NCBI GenBank assembly: GCA_020350085.1
Contig: CP070706.1
Coordinates: 3,989,981 to 4,001,961, forward strand
DNA length: 11,981 nucleotides
Source: Acidobacteriota bacterium
Lineage (GTDB): Bacteria; Acidobacteriota; Polarisedimenticolia; J045
Direction of reading: 5' to 3'
A program made the position numbers and the translations under genes. Position 1 is the first letter of the stretch, and the number at the start of each line of letters is the position of its first letter. Shown piece after piece: positions 1-6,462 of the stretch. The notes beneath the pieces were generated by a model. That model was not told where the DNA came from and ran no database searches. It saw only the letters and a list, made by a program, of their open reading frames with translations.

Positions 1-569
1 AGGACCATTGGGCGGCCTGTCGCGGCGGGCTGATCTGTCTCGAGCACACGCCGCGCGGACCGGTGCTGCGGCCGATGCCGCAGGGCGTGCTCCAGGCGCT
101 CGGCGAGACGCTGCTGGTGATCGACACGGGCCATGCCAGAAGCTCCGCACCCTCGAACTGGGATCTGTTCCGCCGACGCATAGCAGGCGAGCCCGGCGCC
201 GTCTCGGCGCTCGCGGACGTCGCCCGCGCCGGACGGCGAGGCGCCGAGGCGCTCGCCGTCGGCGACTGGCGCCGGCTGGGGCGGGCGATGAGCGCAGATC
301 TCGAGGCCCGCGCCCGCTGGTCCTCGCTGGTGCTACCGTCTCGCAGCGCGGCGCTGCTGGCTGCCGCCCGCCGGGCCGGGGCATGGGGGGGACGCGTGTG
401 CGGGGCGGGCGGTGGCGGGTTCGCCGTGGTGCTGGCGCCGCCGCAGCGCCGCCGGCGCGTGGCCGATGCCGTCGCGGCCGCCAGCGGCGGAGCGGCCGGA
501 GGTCTCGTCGAGACGCGGCCCGACCCCAGGGGCTTGACCGTGCGGCGGTTTAGCCCGAAGGGCTCATGA
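1..569 (+). CDS. GHMP-family sugar kinase, C-terminal part (5' end outside window)
   Basis: The frame is open from base 3, so the gene begins upstream; 188 residues are visible. The first residues read DHWAACRGGL, which fits the QDQYAAAxGG-like segment of D-glycero-D-manno-heptose 7-phosphate kinases and related GHMP sugar kinases. Near the end, GGRVCGAGGGGFAVVLAPP is the glycine-rich third GHMP motif that helps close the ATP site. The family phosphorylates small sugars or mevalonate-type substrates in the cytosol; a heptose-phosphate kinase for LPS or surface glycan precursors is the best guess, but the substrate cannot be settled from half a protein. The last residues (RRFSPKGS) and the TGA are encoded by a sequence that resembles the end of the mobile element at 11331-11539, so the native C-terminus may have been altered. 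It converges on the next gene with a 10-base gap. Confidence 0.8.
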   Translation, partial: DHWAACRGGLICLEHTPRGPVLRPMPQGVLQALGETLLVIDTGHARSSAPSNWDLFRRRIAGEPGAVSALADVARAGRRGAEALAVGDWRRLGRAMSADLEARARWSSLVLPSRSAALLAAARRAGAWGGRVCGAGGGGFAVVLAPPQRRRRVADAVAAASGGAAGGLVETRPDPRGLTVRRFSPKGS

Positions 570-583
570 AGAACTCGGGTCAG
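544..583. repeat. Diverged copy of the terminus of the 11331-11539 palindromic element
   Basis: Compared by hand with the reverse complement of the left end of the element at 11331-11539, this segment matches at about 30 of 39 aligned positions with one 1-base gap. The longest identical block is CCGAAGGGCTC. It contains a small hairpin, AGCCC (552-556), loop GAA, GGGCT (560-564). It carries the TGA of the GHMP kinase (567-569) and, on the other strand, the TGA of the exported protein (580-582). No second terminus is visible nearby, so this looks like a solo end or remnant. Without a uridine tract it is not a standard intrinsic terminator. Confidence 0.5.
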
Positions 584-1044
584 CGCGCGGACACCTTGAC
601 GGGGACGCTGACCTGCTGCTTGCCCGGCGCGCAAAAGCCGCTGGCCTTCACGCAGTAGAAGAACTTCAACGTGCCGCGTGCTTTCCGCTCGGAACGTCCC
701 GAACGCTCCGGGACGAAGCGAAACGTCAGCGGTTCGGGCTTTTTGAAGTAGGCCTGGCTCGCGTCCTCGATCGGCTCGCGGCTGCCGGCGAACGCGCTCG
801 GCTGATCGGTCGTCAGACCGTCGATCTTCTCGAGCTCGAGAGTCAGCCCCGGGAAGCGATTGAGGACGATGCCCTCGGGAGGTCGGACGGCCACGTCCAC
901 CTCGACGCTCTCACCCGGCCGCGCGGGCGACGGACGCTGAGTCACCTCCACGGCCAGCGTCGGCGGTTTGCGGGCCTTCTTGGCGGCCAGCTGCGGCGTG
1001 GATGCAGCAGCAAGCACCAGCAACGCGATCAGCACACGGCTCAT
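580..1044 (-). CDS. Small exported protein with a DsbD-alpha-like C-terminal end
   Basis: This is a 154-residue protein. The start at 1044 is chosen because an AGGAGGG site lies 4 bases upstream of the ATG, and the N-terminus (MSRVLIALLVLAAASTPQLA) is a typical Sec signal peptide; the frame stays open further upstream but without these supports. After a basic stretch (KKARKPP) the mature part looks like one beta-sandwich domain. It ends in GTLKFFYCVKASGFCAPGKQ followed by VSVPVKV, with cysteines 131 and 138. That paired-cysteine segment before a final beta strand resembles the N-terminal periplasmic domain of DsbD (YxxC...GxCxP), which carries reducing power across the membrane. No membrane domain of DsbD is attached. 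A periplasmic thiol-redox or lipoprotein-like role is inference. It is transcribed divergently from the gene at 1252. Confidence 0.75.
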   Translation of the reverse strand: MSRVLIALLVLAAASTPQLAAKKARKPPTLAVEVTQRPSPARPGESVEVDVAVRPPEGIVLNRFPGLTLELEKIDGLTTDQPSAFAGSREPIEDASQAYFKKPEPLTFRFVPERSGRSERKARGTLKFFYCVKASGFCAPGKQQVSVPVKVSAR

Positions 1045-1060
1045 GAAGCCCTCCTGTGGC

Positions 1061-1069
1061 ATCATACCA
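1061..1069 (-). promoter_or_regulatory. Candidate extended -10 element for the exported protein at 580-1044
   Basis: Read on the minus strand the sequence is TGGTATGAT, an extended -10 (TGn) followed by TATGAT, which matches TATAAT at five of six positions. The -35 position 17 bases further upstream (GGTGAA) is poor. The predicted start of transcription would fall almost at the Shine-Dalgarno site, leaving a very short leader, so the call is tentative. Confidence 0.35.
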
Positions 1070-1164
1070 GGCGGTCGGAGCGCTTCACCGGCGCCCCCAG
1101 ACGGTTCCAGCTGCACGCCCGGAGGCTGACGCTTGCGCTCGAGACCTCAGCCACGGGGAGCTGG

Positions 1165-1214
1165 TGGACAGCGGCGCCGATTCGTCGTACGAAGAAGGCG
1201 CGGGCACGCGCCTT
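1165..1214 (+). promoter_or_regulatory. Candidate promoter overlapping two inverted repeats upstream of the gene at 1252
   Basis: TGGACA (1165-1170) and TACGAA (1188-1193) are 17 bases apart and could form a sigma-70 promoter; the -35 is good and the -10 is weak. TTCGT (1181-1185) and ACGAA (1189-1193) form an inverted repeat over the -10. A perfect 8-base inverted repeat follows at the expected transcription start: AAGGCGCG (1195-1202), loop GGCA, CGCGCCTT (1207-1214). This could be an operator or a leader hairpin. There is no uridine tract, so it is not a simple terminator. Confidence 0.3.
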
Positions 1215-1251
1215 GAGCGGCTGATCCGCGCGATCGACAGACGAGGAAAAG

Positions 1252-1911
1252 ATGTTCGCGGTCCCCTTCAGCAAGACCTTCCGTTCGGACGAACCCCATC
1301 GACGAGCCTCCTGCCGCCTCGTGCTCAGGCGCGCCGGTCTCGTGGGTCTCGTCGGCACCCTGCTGCTGGCGGCGAACGGTCTCGCCAGCGCGGCCGAGCG
1401 CATCCACTTCAAGAACGGTCACGTGATCGTCGTCGCCTCCTCCAAGGTCAGCGGCAACAACGTCATCGCCGTGCTGAAGGACGGCAGCAAGATCACATTC
1501 CCCAAGCAGCTGATCGCAGAAGTGGACAAGGGCCGGCAGATTCGCTTCAGCAACCGGAAACGCTACGCCGGTTCCGGTCGCGGGCCGAGCGGCACGGAGC
1601 TGATGGGCTACCAGCGGCACGTGCGGCAGATGCGCCAAAGAAACAGTGGTCGTGTGATCGGCAAAGGGAGTGCGACGAGCGCCGCCGCCGGCGGTGACGT
1701 CACCACGGTCGGCTACTCGCGCTGGGGAAGCCCGAAGGGGGACCGCCGGGGAGCCGGCAAGGACGAGGAGCAGTCCGTGTCCTTCTCGCAGTTGATCCGG
1801 CAGAAGAGAGCCTCTGGCGGTGCGACTTCGGTGGGCGCCGGCGGCACGAGCGCGCCTACCATCGACGTCAAAACGGCCGATCGGGATCGCAAAAAGACCA
1901 AGGCCCACTGA
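1252..1911 (+). CDS. Exported hypothetical protein with a short beta-rich domain
   Basis: This is a 219-residue protein whose ATG has a GAGG site about 7 bases upstream. A basic N-terminal region (residues 1-27) is followed by a hydrophobic stretch, LVGLVGTLLLAANGLASAAE, giving a long signal peptide probably cleaved near residue 48. The first 45 mature residues (RIHFKNGHVIVV ... VLKDGSKITFPKQLIAEVD) look like two paired beta hairpins, an SH3-like pattern often seen at the start of small exported proteins of unknown role. The rest is rich in Gly, Ser, Arg and Lys and probably disordered, with a short possible helix near residue 180 (VSFSQLIRQKRAS). No enzyme motif is visible and I do not recognise the family. 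It is first in a + strand run, 21 bases before the ATPase gene, so co-transcription is likely. Confidence 0.7.
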   Translation: MFAVPFSKTFRSDEPHRRASCRLVLRRAGLVGLVGTLLLAANGLASAAERIHFKNGHVIVVASSKVSGNNVIAVLKDGSKITFPKQLIAEVDKGRQIRFSNRKRYAGSGRGPSGTELMGYQRHVRQMRQRNSGRVIGKGSATSAAAGGDVTTVGYSRWGSPKGDRRGAGKDEEQSVSFSQLIRQKRASGGATSVGAGGTSAPTIDVKTADRDRKKTKAH

Positions 1912-1932
1912 ACCATCGAGGGCGAGCCTTCC

Positions 1933-2505
1933 GTGGTGATCGGACTCACCGGGCCGAACGCTGCGGGCAAGGGTGAGGTCGCGCGCTGTCTCGCCGACGG
2001 GGGTTTCAGCGTCCACTCCTTGTCCGATGTCGTTCGAGAAGAAGCGCGCCGGCGCGGCTTGGGCGTCGATCGAGAGACGCTCATCCGCATCGGTCGCGAG
2101 CTTCGGCGCGAGGGCGGCCCCGGTGTGCTCGCCGAGCGCATGCTCCCGCGCCTGGGCGAGCGAGATGTCGTCGATTCGATCCGGCACCCGGCCGAGGTGC
2201 TGTTGCTGCGCCAGCGCACCGACTTCCACCTGCTCGGCATCGACGCCCCGATCGAGCTGCGCTGGCAGCGGGCCCATCGGCGCGGTCGCCCCGGGGATCG
2301 CGTCGATCTCGAGACGTTCAGCCGCCAGGAGCAGCAGGAGAATCAGGACCGGCCCGAATCGCAGCAGCTGATGCGGGCGCTCGCGCTGTGCGACGTCGTG
2401 CTGCGCAACGAGCAGTGCCTCGAGACGCTCCGCCGGCGCCTTCGCTCCGTTGTCGAGATCTGGTCTTCCGCGCCGCCGCTGGCGCCCCGCAACCGAGTTT
2501 CCTAG
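1933..2505 (+). CDS. P-loop nucleotide-kinase-like ATPase (dephospho-CoA kinase/UPF0200-like)
   Basis: This is a 190-residue protein starting at GTG 1933 (a second GTG follows at once); GAGGG at about 1918 serves as ribosome site. Residues 7-15 (GPNAAGKGE) are a Walker A loop. Further features are LSDVVREEARRRG (base- or acceptor-binding region), RELRREGGPGVLAERML, a strand DSIRHPAEVLLLRQR, and a lid-like RAHRRGRPGDR. This order matches the dephospho-CoA kinase superfamily, particularly the archaeal UPF0200 type and the unassigned kinase-like ATPases of Deltaproteobacteria. The loop differs from canonical CoaE (GGIASGKS), so it should not be named coaE. It probably phosphorylates a nucleotide or similar small molecule; the substrate is unknown. 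The TAG stop lies in a CTAG tetranucleotide. Confidence 0.75.
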   Translation: MVIGLTGPNAAGKGEVARCLADGGFSVHSLSDVVREEARRRGLGVDRETLIRIGRELRREGGPGVLAERMLPRLGERDVVDSIRHPAEVLLLRQRTDFHLLGIDAPIELRWQRAHRRGRPGDRVDLETFSRQEQQENQDRPESQQLMRALALCDVVLRNEQCLETLRRRLRSVVEIWSSAPPLAPRNRVS

Positions 2506-2540
2506 AATTCACGACTCTGAATCGCCTCGGGAGATGCACC

Positions 2541-3035
2541 GTGAAAGTCGCGCGTCGCGAGCTGAGCCTGATGGAAAAGCTCTATCTTCCGGAGATCGTC
2601 CGCGGCCTGATGACGACCATCGGACACGCGATCCGCCCCTCGCACACGGTGACGCGCCAATACCCCGAGCAGCCCACACCGCTCCCGGCGGGCTATCGCG
2701 GCATCCCAGCGCTGGTCACGGACGAGCAAGGGCGCATCAAGTGCGTCGCCTGCCAGCTGTGCGAGTTCGTTTGCCCGCCGGAGGCGATCAAGATCGTTCC
2801 CGGCCAGTTCTCCGACAGCAACGTCGAGAAGTATCCGGCGCGTTTCGACCTGAACATGCTGCGCTGCATCTACTGCGGGCTGTGCGAGGAGGCCTGCCCC
2901 GAGGAGGCGATCTTCATGAGCGACGTCGCGACGTTCGTCGTCTCCTCGCGCGAGCAAGCGGTGCTGCCCAAGGAGCGCCTGCTCGAGATCGGAGGCGCGC
3001 GTCCCGATCCTATCGGCAAGTGGGCCTCGAAGTGA
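2541..3035 (+). CDS. nuoI: NADH-quinone oxidoreductase subunit I (two [4Fe-4S] ferredoxin subunit)
   Basis: A GTG start at 2541 gives 164 residues, normal for NuoI; GGGAGA at 2529-2534 is the ribosome site, and an ATG at 2571 is a less supported alternative. Two complete [4Fe-4S] motifs are present: Cys 68, 71, 74, 78 (CVACQLCEFVCP) and Cys 109, 112, 115, 119 (CIYCGLCEEACP). The N-terminal GLMTTIGHAIRP...YPEQP and the linker GYRGIPALVTDEQGR fit NuoI/TYKY rather than simple ferredoxins. In complex I this subunit holds clusters N6a and N6b in the hydrophilic arm beside the membrane domain. No other nuo gene lies in the window, so it is either a dispersed single copy or a paralogue. It follows the ATPase gene by 35 bases. 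Confidence 0.88.
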   Translation: MKVARRELSLMEKLYLPEIVRGLMTTIGHAIRPSHTVTRQYPEQPTPLPAGYRGIPALVTDEQGRIKCVACQLCEFVCPPEAIKIVPGQFSDSNVEKYPARFDLNMLRCIYCGLCEEACPEEAIFMSDVATFVVSSREQAVLPKERLLEIGGARPDPIGKWASK

Positions 3036-3091
3036 GCGCTGCGCCGGCCTCCGCCCGCCGGTAGACGCACACCCGCGTTTGCCGCGAGAAT

Positions 3092-3104
3092 CCCCGCTTC
3101 GGGG
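3092..3104. other. Small GC hairpin between nuoI and pepA
   Basis: CCCCG (3092-3096), loop CTT, CGGGG (3100-3104) can form a 5-base-pair hairpin in the 108-base gap. A G-rich sequence follows instead of a uridine tract, so a terminator call is not supported. It could partially attenuate read-through or have no function. Confidence 0.25.
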
Positions 3105-3143
3105 TGGGGGTGCGCGCGGTGTCCTCACTGGAGGGAGGGGCTG

Positions 3144-4631
3144 ATGAGCTCGAAGCTGGTGCTGTCGAGAAAGCGGCCCGCCGATGTCGCGGCCGACGCC
3201 GTCGTGCTCTACGCCTTCGAAGGCGGCAGCGTGCCGAAGCTGGGTCGCAGCAAGCTCGATCGCGACATCAGCCGGGAACTGATCCGCCGCAAAGCGAAGT
3301 TCAAGCTGGCTGAGGTGACCGATGTCGTGGCCGGTGACGGGAGCGAGCGGCGATTCGTTCTGGTCGTCGGGCTCGGCAAAACGGCGGACGCCAGCGCCGA
3401 GGGGATCCACAAGGCCGCCGCCGCCGCCGTGCGTCGCGCGCGGGCGCTTCGTTGCGAGAGTCTGGTCAGCACATTGCCCGGCAGCATGCCGGCGGTTACG
3501 GACGTGGCCACACGATTGCGACTGACGGCCGAGGGCTTGCTGCTCGGCTCGTACCGTTTCGAGCAGTACCTTACCCGGGGGCGAGATTCATCGGCGGCGC
3601 CGCCCCGGATCACGCTCGCGCTCGAGAAGACCTCGCGCGCCGCTCGCGCCGCGCTCGAGCGTGCCCGCGCTCTCGCGGACGCCGCCGGGCTGGCCCGTGA
3701 TCTCGTCAACGAGCCCGCGGCGTCGTTGACGCCGTCCGAAATGGTCTCGCGCACGCGCCGTCTCGCGCGCCAGCACGGTCTGAGCGTCAAGGTTCTCGGC
3801 CCCCGCGAGATCGAGCGCCAGAAGATGCGTGCGCTGGCGACGGTCGGACGCGGAAGCCACGAGCCAGAGCGCGTCGTGCATCTGGTCTACAAGCCGAAGG
3901 GTCGGCCCAAGGCGCGGTTGGCGTGGATCGGCAAAGGCGTCACGTTCGACTCCGGTGGCTACAACATGAAGACCGGCTCTCACATGGACGGCATGAAGGC
4001 CGACATGGCCGGGTCGGCGGCCGTCGTCGCGGCGATGATGGCGCTGACTCGTGTGGGTGCTGCCGTCGAGGTGCACGGTGTCGTCGGCTTGGTCGAGAAC
4101 CTCGTCTCGGGCCGCGCCTTCAAGCCCGGCGACGTGTTGGTCACACGAAGCGGGAAGACCGTCGAGGTCAACAACACCGACGCGGAGGGGCGCTTGGTAC
4201 TGGCGGACCTGCTCGATTACGCGCGCACCACGATCAAGCCCGATGCCACGATCGACTTGGCGACCCTGACCGGAGCTTGCGTGATCGCGCTCGGACCTGC
4301 GGCGAGCGGGCTGATGGGCAACGACGAGCGGTGGGTGGCTCGCATCCGTGACGCATCGCAGCGCGCCGGAGAACGGGTCTGGCAGCTTCCGCTCTACGAC
4401 GACTACGTCGAGATGCTGCGCAGTGACGTCGCCGACAGGAAGAACACCGGCTCACGTTACGCCGGCGCGCTGACGGCCGGGCTGTTTCTGCGCGAGTTCG
4501 CTGGCGAGGGTCGCTGGGCCCACCTCGACATCGCCGGGCCGGCGTTTCTCGAGAAAGACGATCCGTTCTGGGGCAAGGGGGGCACGGGAGCTGGCGTCGC
4601 CACGCTGCTCGAGTTGGCGTTGTCTTATTGA
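3144..4631 (+). CDS. pepA: Leucyl (cytosol) aminopeptidase, M17 family
   Basis: This is a 495-residue protein, full length for the family; the ATG follows a very strong GGAGGGAGGGG site (3130-3140). M17 enzymes are cytosolic hexamers with two metal ions that remove N-terminal residues from peptides. All active-site residues are present with the spacing known for E. coli PepA: Lys264, Asp269 (GKGVTFDSGG), Lys276, Asp287 (MKADMAG), and Asp346, Glu348, Arg350 (NNTDAEGRL). The N-terminal 160 residues match the variable macro-like domain; DLVNEPAASLTPSEM starts the catalytic domain. One oddity is GGYNMKTGSHMDGMK in place of the more usual GGxxLKP...MxxMK, a conservative change. In E. coli PepA also binds DNA as an Xer/carAB accessory factor, which need not hold here. 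Its 3' end is 13 bases from that of pcnB. Confidence 0.95.
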   Translation: MSSKLVLSRKRPADVAADAVVLYAFEGGSVPKLGRSKLDRDISRELIRRKAKFKLAEVTDVVAGDGSERRFVLVVGLGKTADASAEGIHKAAAAAVRRARALRCESLVSTLPGSMPAVTDVATRLRLTAEGLLLGSYRFEQYLTRGRDSSAAPPRITLALEKTSRAARAALERARALADAAGLARDLVNEPAASLTPSEMVSRTRRLARQHGLSVKVLGPREIERQKMRALATVGRGSHEPERVVHLVYKPKGRPKARLAWIGKGVTFDSGGYNMKTGSHMDGMKADMAGSAAVVAAMMALTRVGAAVEVHGVVGLVENLVSGRAFKPGDVLVTRSGKTVEVNNTDAEGRLVLADLLDYARTTIKPDATIDLATLTGACVIALGPAASGLMGNDERWVARIRDASQRAGERVWQLPLYDDYVEMLRSDVADRKNTGSRYAGALTAGLFLREFAGEGRWAHLDIAGPAFLEKDDPFWGKGGTGAGVATLLELALSY

Positions 4632-4644
4632 GCAGCGTCGCGTC

Positions 4645-6000
4645 TCAACCGGTGCGCGCACCCTTTTCGCCGTGCTCGCGGCGAGAGCGGCGTGTTCTCT
4701 TGCGCCGTCGCGGCGGCTCGGGGGGGCCGTTCGGGTATTCTTCTTCGTAGCGCCGACGCCAAAGACGCGCCTCCTCGACGTACTGTCCGGTGGCATCCGC
4801 CATCAATTCGAACAGATCGAGCGCATCGGCGAAGTAGTGCCGGCGCATCAGCGCCCCGAGCGCGCGCCGGCGCCGGCGACCCGGGCGTGGTGCGAGACGC
4901 TTCACGGCGCGCAGCACCTGCCGCAATCGCTCGGACTCACGCTTGCTGATCGCCAGCCGCTGGGCGATCGGCCGAAAGCGTTCCGTCAACAGTTGGGCTT
5001 CATCCGAGCCGGACTCGCCGGCGGGGCGCGCCAGCAGAACCGGCGAGAGCAGAACACCGAGCTGAACGGCCTGGCTCAGCTGTCGGCCCTCGTGCGCGTA
5101 AAGGTCGGCCTGCCGCAGCGTGTGTCGCATCGCCTGCAGCTCCTCGTCACTGCCGCGCGCGAGCTCTCTTTGCAGATGCGCGTGCAGCTCGGGCAGCACC
5201 ACCTCGAGCATTCCGCTGGCGTGCAGAAGATCGAACGCGGGTGCCATGGCGCCACCGCGAAACATCCGCAGCAAATCCTCGCCGATCCGCGGGGCGGCGG
5301 CTTGCAGCACGTCATGGCGGTGCTCGACGATCGCATCCCAGGTCGATGGCTCAACCTTCGCGTCGAGTCGCGCAGCGAGACGGATGGCACGCAGCATACG
5401 AATCGGATCTTCACGCAGCCGCACCTGCGGATCACCGATGACGCGAATGACGCGATTTTCGGCATCCTCGACGCCGCCGACGTAATCGACGATCGTCTGT
5501 CGCTCGACGTCGTAGAGCAGCGCGTTGATGGTCAGATCTCGGCGCCAAGCGTCCTGCTTTGCCGTGCCGAACACGTTGTCGTCGCGGATCAGCAGCTCAC
5601 CCTCGTCGCCGAGCATCGACTCCGCACGGAAGGTGGCGACCTCGATCACCTTCTCGCGAAAGTAAACGTGCGCGAGCCGGAAGCGACGCCCGATGATGCG
5701 GCAGTTGCGAAACAGCTTGCGGATCTCGGGAGGATGCGCCGAGGTGACGACGTCGAAGTCCTTGGGACGCAGGCCGAACAGCAGGTCGCGCACGCAACCG
5801 CCGACCAGGTACGCCGCGTGCCCGTTGGCGGACAAGCGCCGGATCACCCGCACGGCTTCGCCGTCGAGATCACTCTCGTCGAACGGGCGATGGATCTCCA
5901 GCTTGCCGTCTGGCTCGGAGTCGGAATCACGGCCCAGCGGTAGCGGCAGCGTGCGCGGCGATCCGCCGTTGTTCGTCGATTTTTCCGTCTCGTCGATCAT
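4645..6000 (-). CDS. pcnB: Poly(A) polymerase I (PcnB-type class II nucleotidyltransferase)
   Basis: A start at 6000 gives 451 residues; the frame is open upstream but those residues do not look like family sequence, and the Shine-Dalgarno (CCGAGA close to the ATG) is poor, so the start is the least certain part. Residues 63-85 (AYLVGGCVRDLLFGLRPKDFDVV) contain the nucleotidyltransferase core with metal-binding Asp81 and Asp83; RRDLTINAL holds the third carboxylate, Asp155; REDPIRMLRAIR (196-207) is the conserved helical motif. RIIGRRFRLAHVYF (101-114) is the mark of Gram-negative poly(A) polymerases as opposed to CCA-adding enzymes. The C-terminus is very basic (PPRRRKRTRRSRREHGEKG), like the RNA-binding tail of PcnB. 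It adds A tails to RNA 3' ends and so promotes decay. It converges with pepA and diverges from the gene at 6463. Confidence 0.92.
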   Translation of the reverse strand: MIDETEKSTNNGGSPRTLPLPLGRDSDSEPDGKLEIHRPFDESDLDGEAVRVIRRLSANGHAAYLVGGCVRDLLFGLRPKDFDVVTSAHPPEIRKLFRNCRIIGRRFRLAHVYFREKVIEVATFRAESMLGDEGELLIRDDNVFGTAKQDAWRRDLTINALLYDVERQTIVDYVGGVEDAENRVIRVIGDPQVRLREDPIRMLRAIRLAARLDAKVEPSTWDAIVEHRHDVLQAAAPRIGEDLLRMFRGGAMAPAFDLLHASGMLEVVLPELHAHLQRELARGSDEELQAMRHTLRQADLYAHEGRQLSQAVQLGVLLSPVLLARPAGESGSDEAQLLTERFRPIAQRLAISKRESERLRQVLRAVKRLAPRPGRRRRRALGALMRRHYFADALDLFELMADATGQYVEEARLWRRRYEEEYPNGPPEPPRRRKRTRRSRREHGEKGARTG

Positions 6001-6373
6001 TCTCGGATACAGCCCGTCGTCCGCTCTCGTTCGGAACCATGGAGGGTTCCCAACCGCTCGCCGGCTCCCACCGGGGCGAGCTGCGCCGGCCACGTCCGGA
6101 GAGGTGTCGGTTTGGCGCCGGTCAGGTGGTGACCCAGACCGTGGCCGGCTCGTCAGCGACGAAGCTGGATCTTAACCCGGATCGTTCACGAAAACTCCCG
6201 GCCGCGGCAGAGGGCTTCGAGAATCGTCCGGGTTTAACCCCAACGAGACAATATCCTTTCGAGTCCAAACGCGGGAGAGTGCGCCAGCTGTGGTGTTTAT
6301 GGGGTTTCGAAAGGCGACGCTTACCTCATGAGTGGGGGAGTCTTGCGAACCCCCGAAAACGCCGCAGATGGCG

Positions 6374-6382
6374 TGCTATGGT
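6374..6382 (+). promoter_or_regulatory. Candidate extended -10 promoter for the gene at 6463
   Basis: TGCTATGGT has the TGn extension followed by TATGGT, which matches TATAAT at four positions. No -35 box stands at the right distance; TTGCGA at 6343-6348 is too far away (28 bases). The leader would be about 75 bases long and would contain the palindrome at 6396-6407. Confidence 0.35.
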
Positions 6383-6395
6383 GCGAGCGAAGCGC

Positions 6396-6407
6396 TTTCG
6401 GCCGAAA
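6396..6407. repeat. Perfect 12-base palindrome TTTCGGCCGAAA
   Basis: The sequence equals its own reverse complement over 12 bases and lies about 15 bases after the candidate -10. AAGCGCTT, another palindrome, lies at 6390-6397 just before it. It could be a repressor site; a related 10-base palindrome, TTCGGCCGAA, occurs inside the mobile element end at 11355-11364. Whether it acts as an operator is inference. Confidence 0.4.
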
Positions 6408-6462
6408 AGGTATTGTCTCATTGAGGTTAACATCAGCCCGACAGATGAGGGCGACGAGACGC

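Larger units (their letters stand above)
6001..6462. other. Divergent non-coding region between pcnB and the exported gene at 6463
   Basis: No convincing gene is visible in these 462 bases. They should contain the leaders and promoters of both flanking genes. Structures seen: GGAACC (6033-6038) with GGTTCC (6045-6050), six-base loop, in the pcnB leader; an imperfect inverted repeat of TTAACCCGGAtCG (6172-6184) with CGtCCGGGTTtAA (6225-6237); an odd palindrome GGGTTTAACCC (6230-6240); GGGGG (6334-6338) with CCCCC (6350-6354); and the palindrome at 6396-6407. No tRNA or riboswitch class was recognised. Bases about 6355-6385 resemble an end of the element at 11331-11539. Confidence 0.6.

Noticed and set aside
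8..553. An open + strand frame in another phase over the GHMP kinase
   Set aside because: The translation is almost only Ala, Arg and Gly, while the chosen frame shows the GHMP glycine-rich motif.
695..715. Inverted repeat CGTCCCG/CGGGACG inside the exported protein gene
   Set aside because: Seven-base arms within GC-rich codons are common by chance, unlike the 14-base repeat in nrnA.
1147..2277. A 376-codon open frame on the - strand opposite the exported protein and the ATPase
   Set aside because: The + strand proteins have a signal peptide, ribosome sites and a Walker A motif; the antisense frame has none of these.
3092..3104. Intrinsic terminator after nuoI
   Set aside because: The stem is only 5 base pairs and is followed by G residues, not by a T tract.
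4672..5943. A 423-codon open frame on the + strand opposite pcnB
   Set aside because: It lies wholly antisense to a well-supported gene with clear family motifs; long antisense frames are expected in DNA of this GC content, and its translation shows no recognisable domain.
6300..6420. A riboswitch such as a cyclic-di-GMP or fluoride type before the gene at 6463
   Set aside because: Several stems are possible but none of the conserved cores of these classes could be found.
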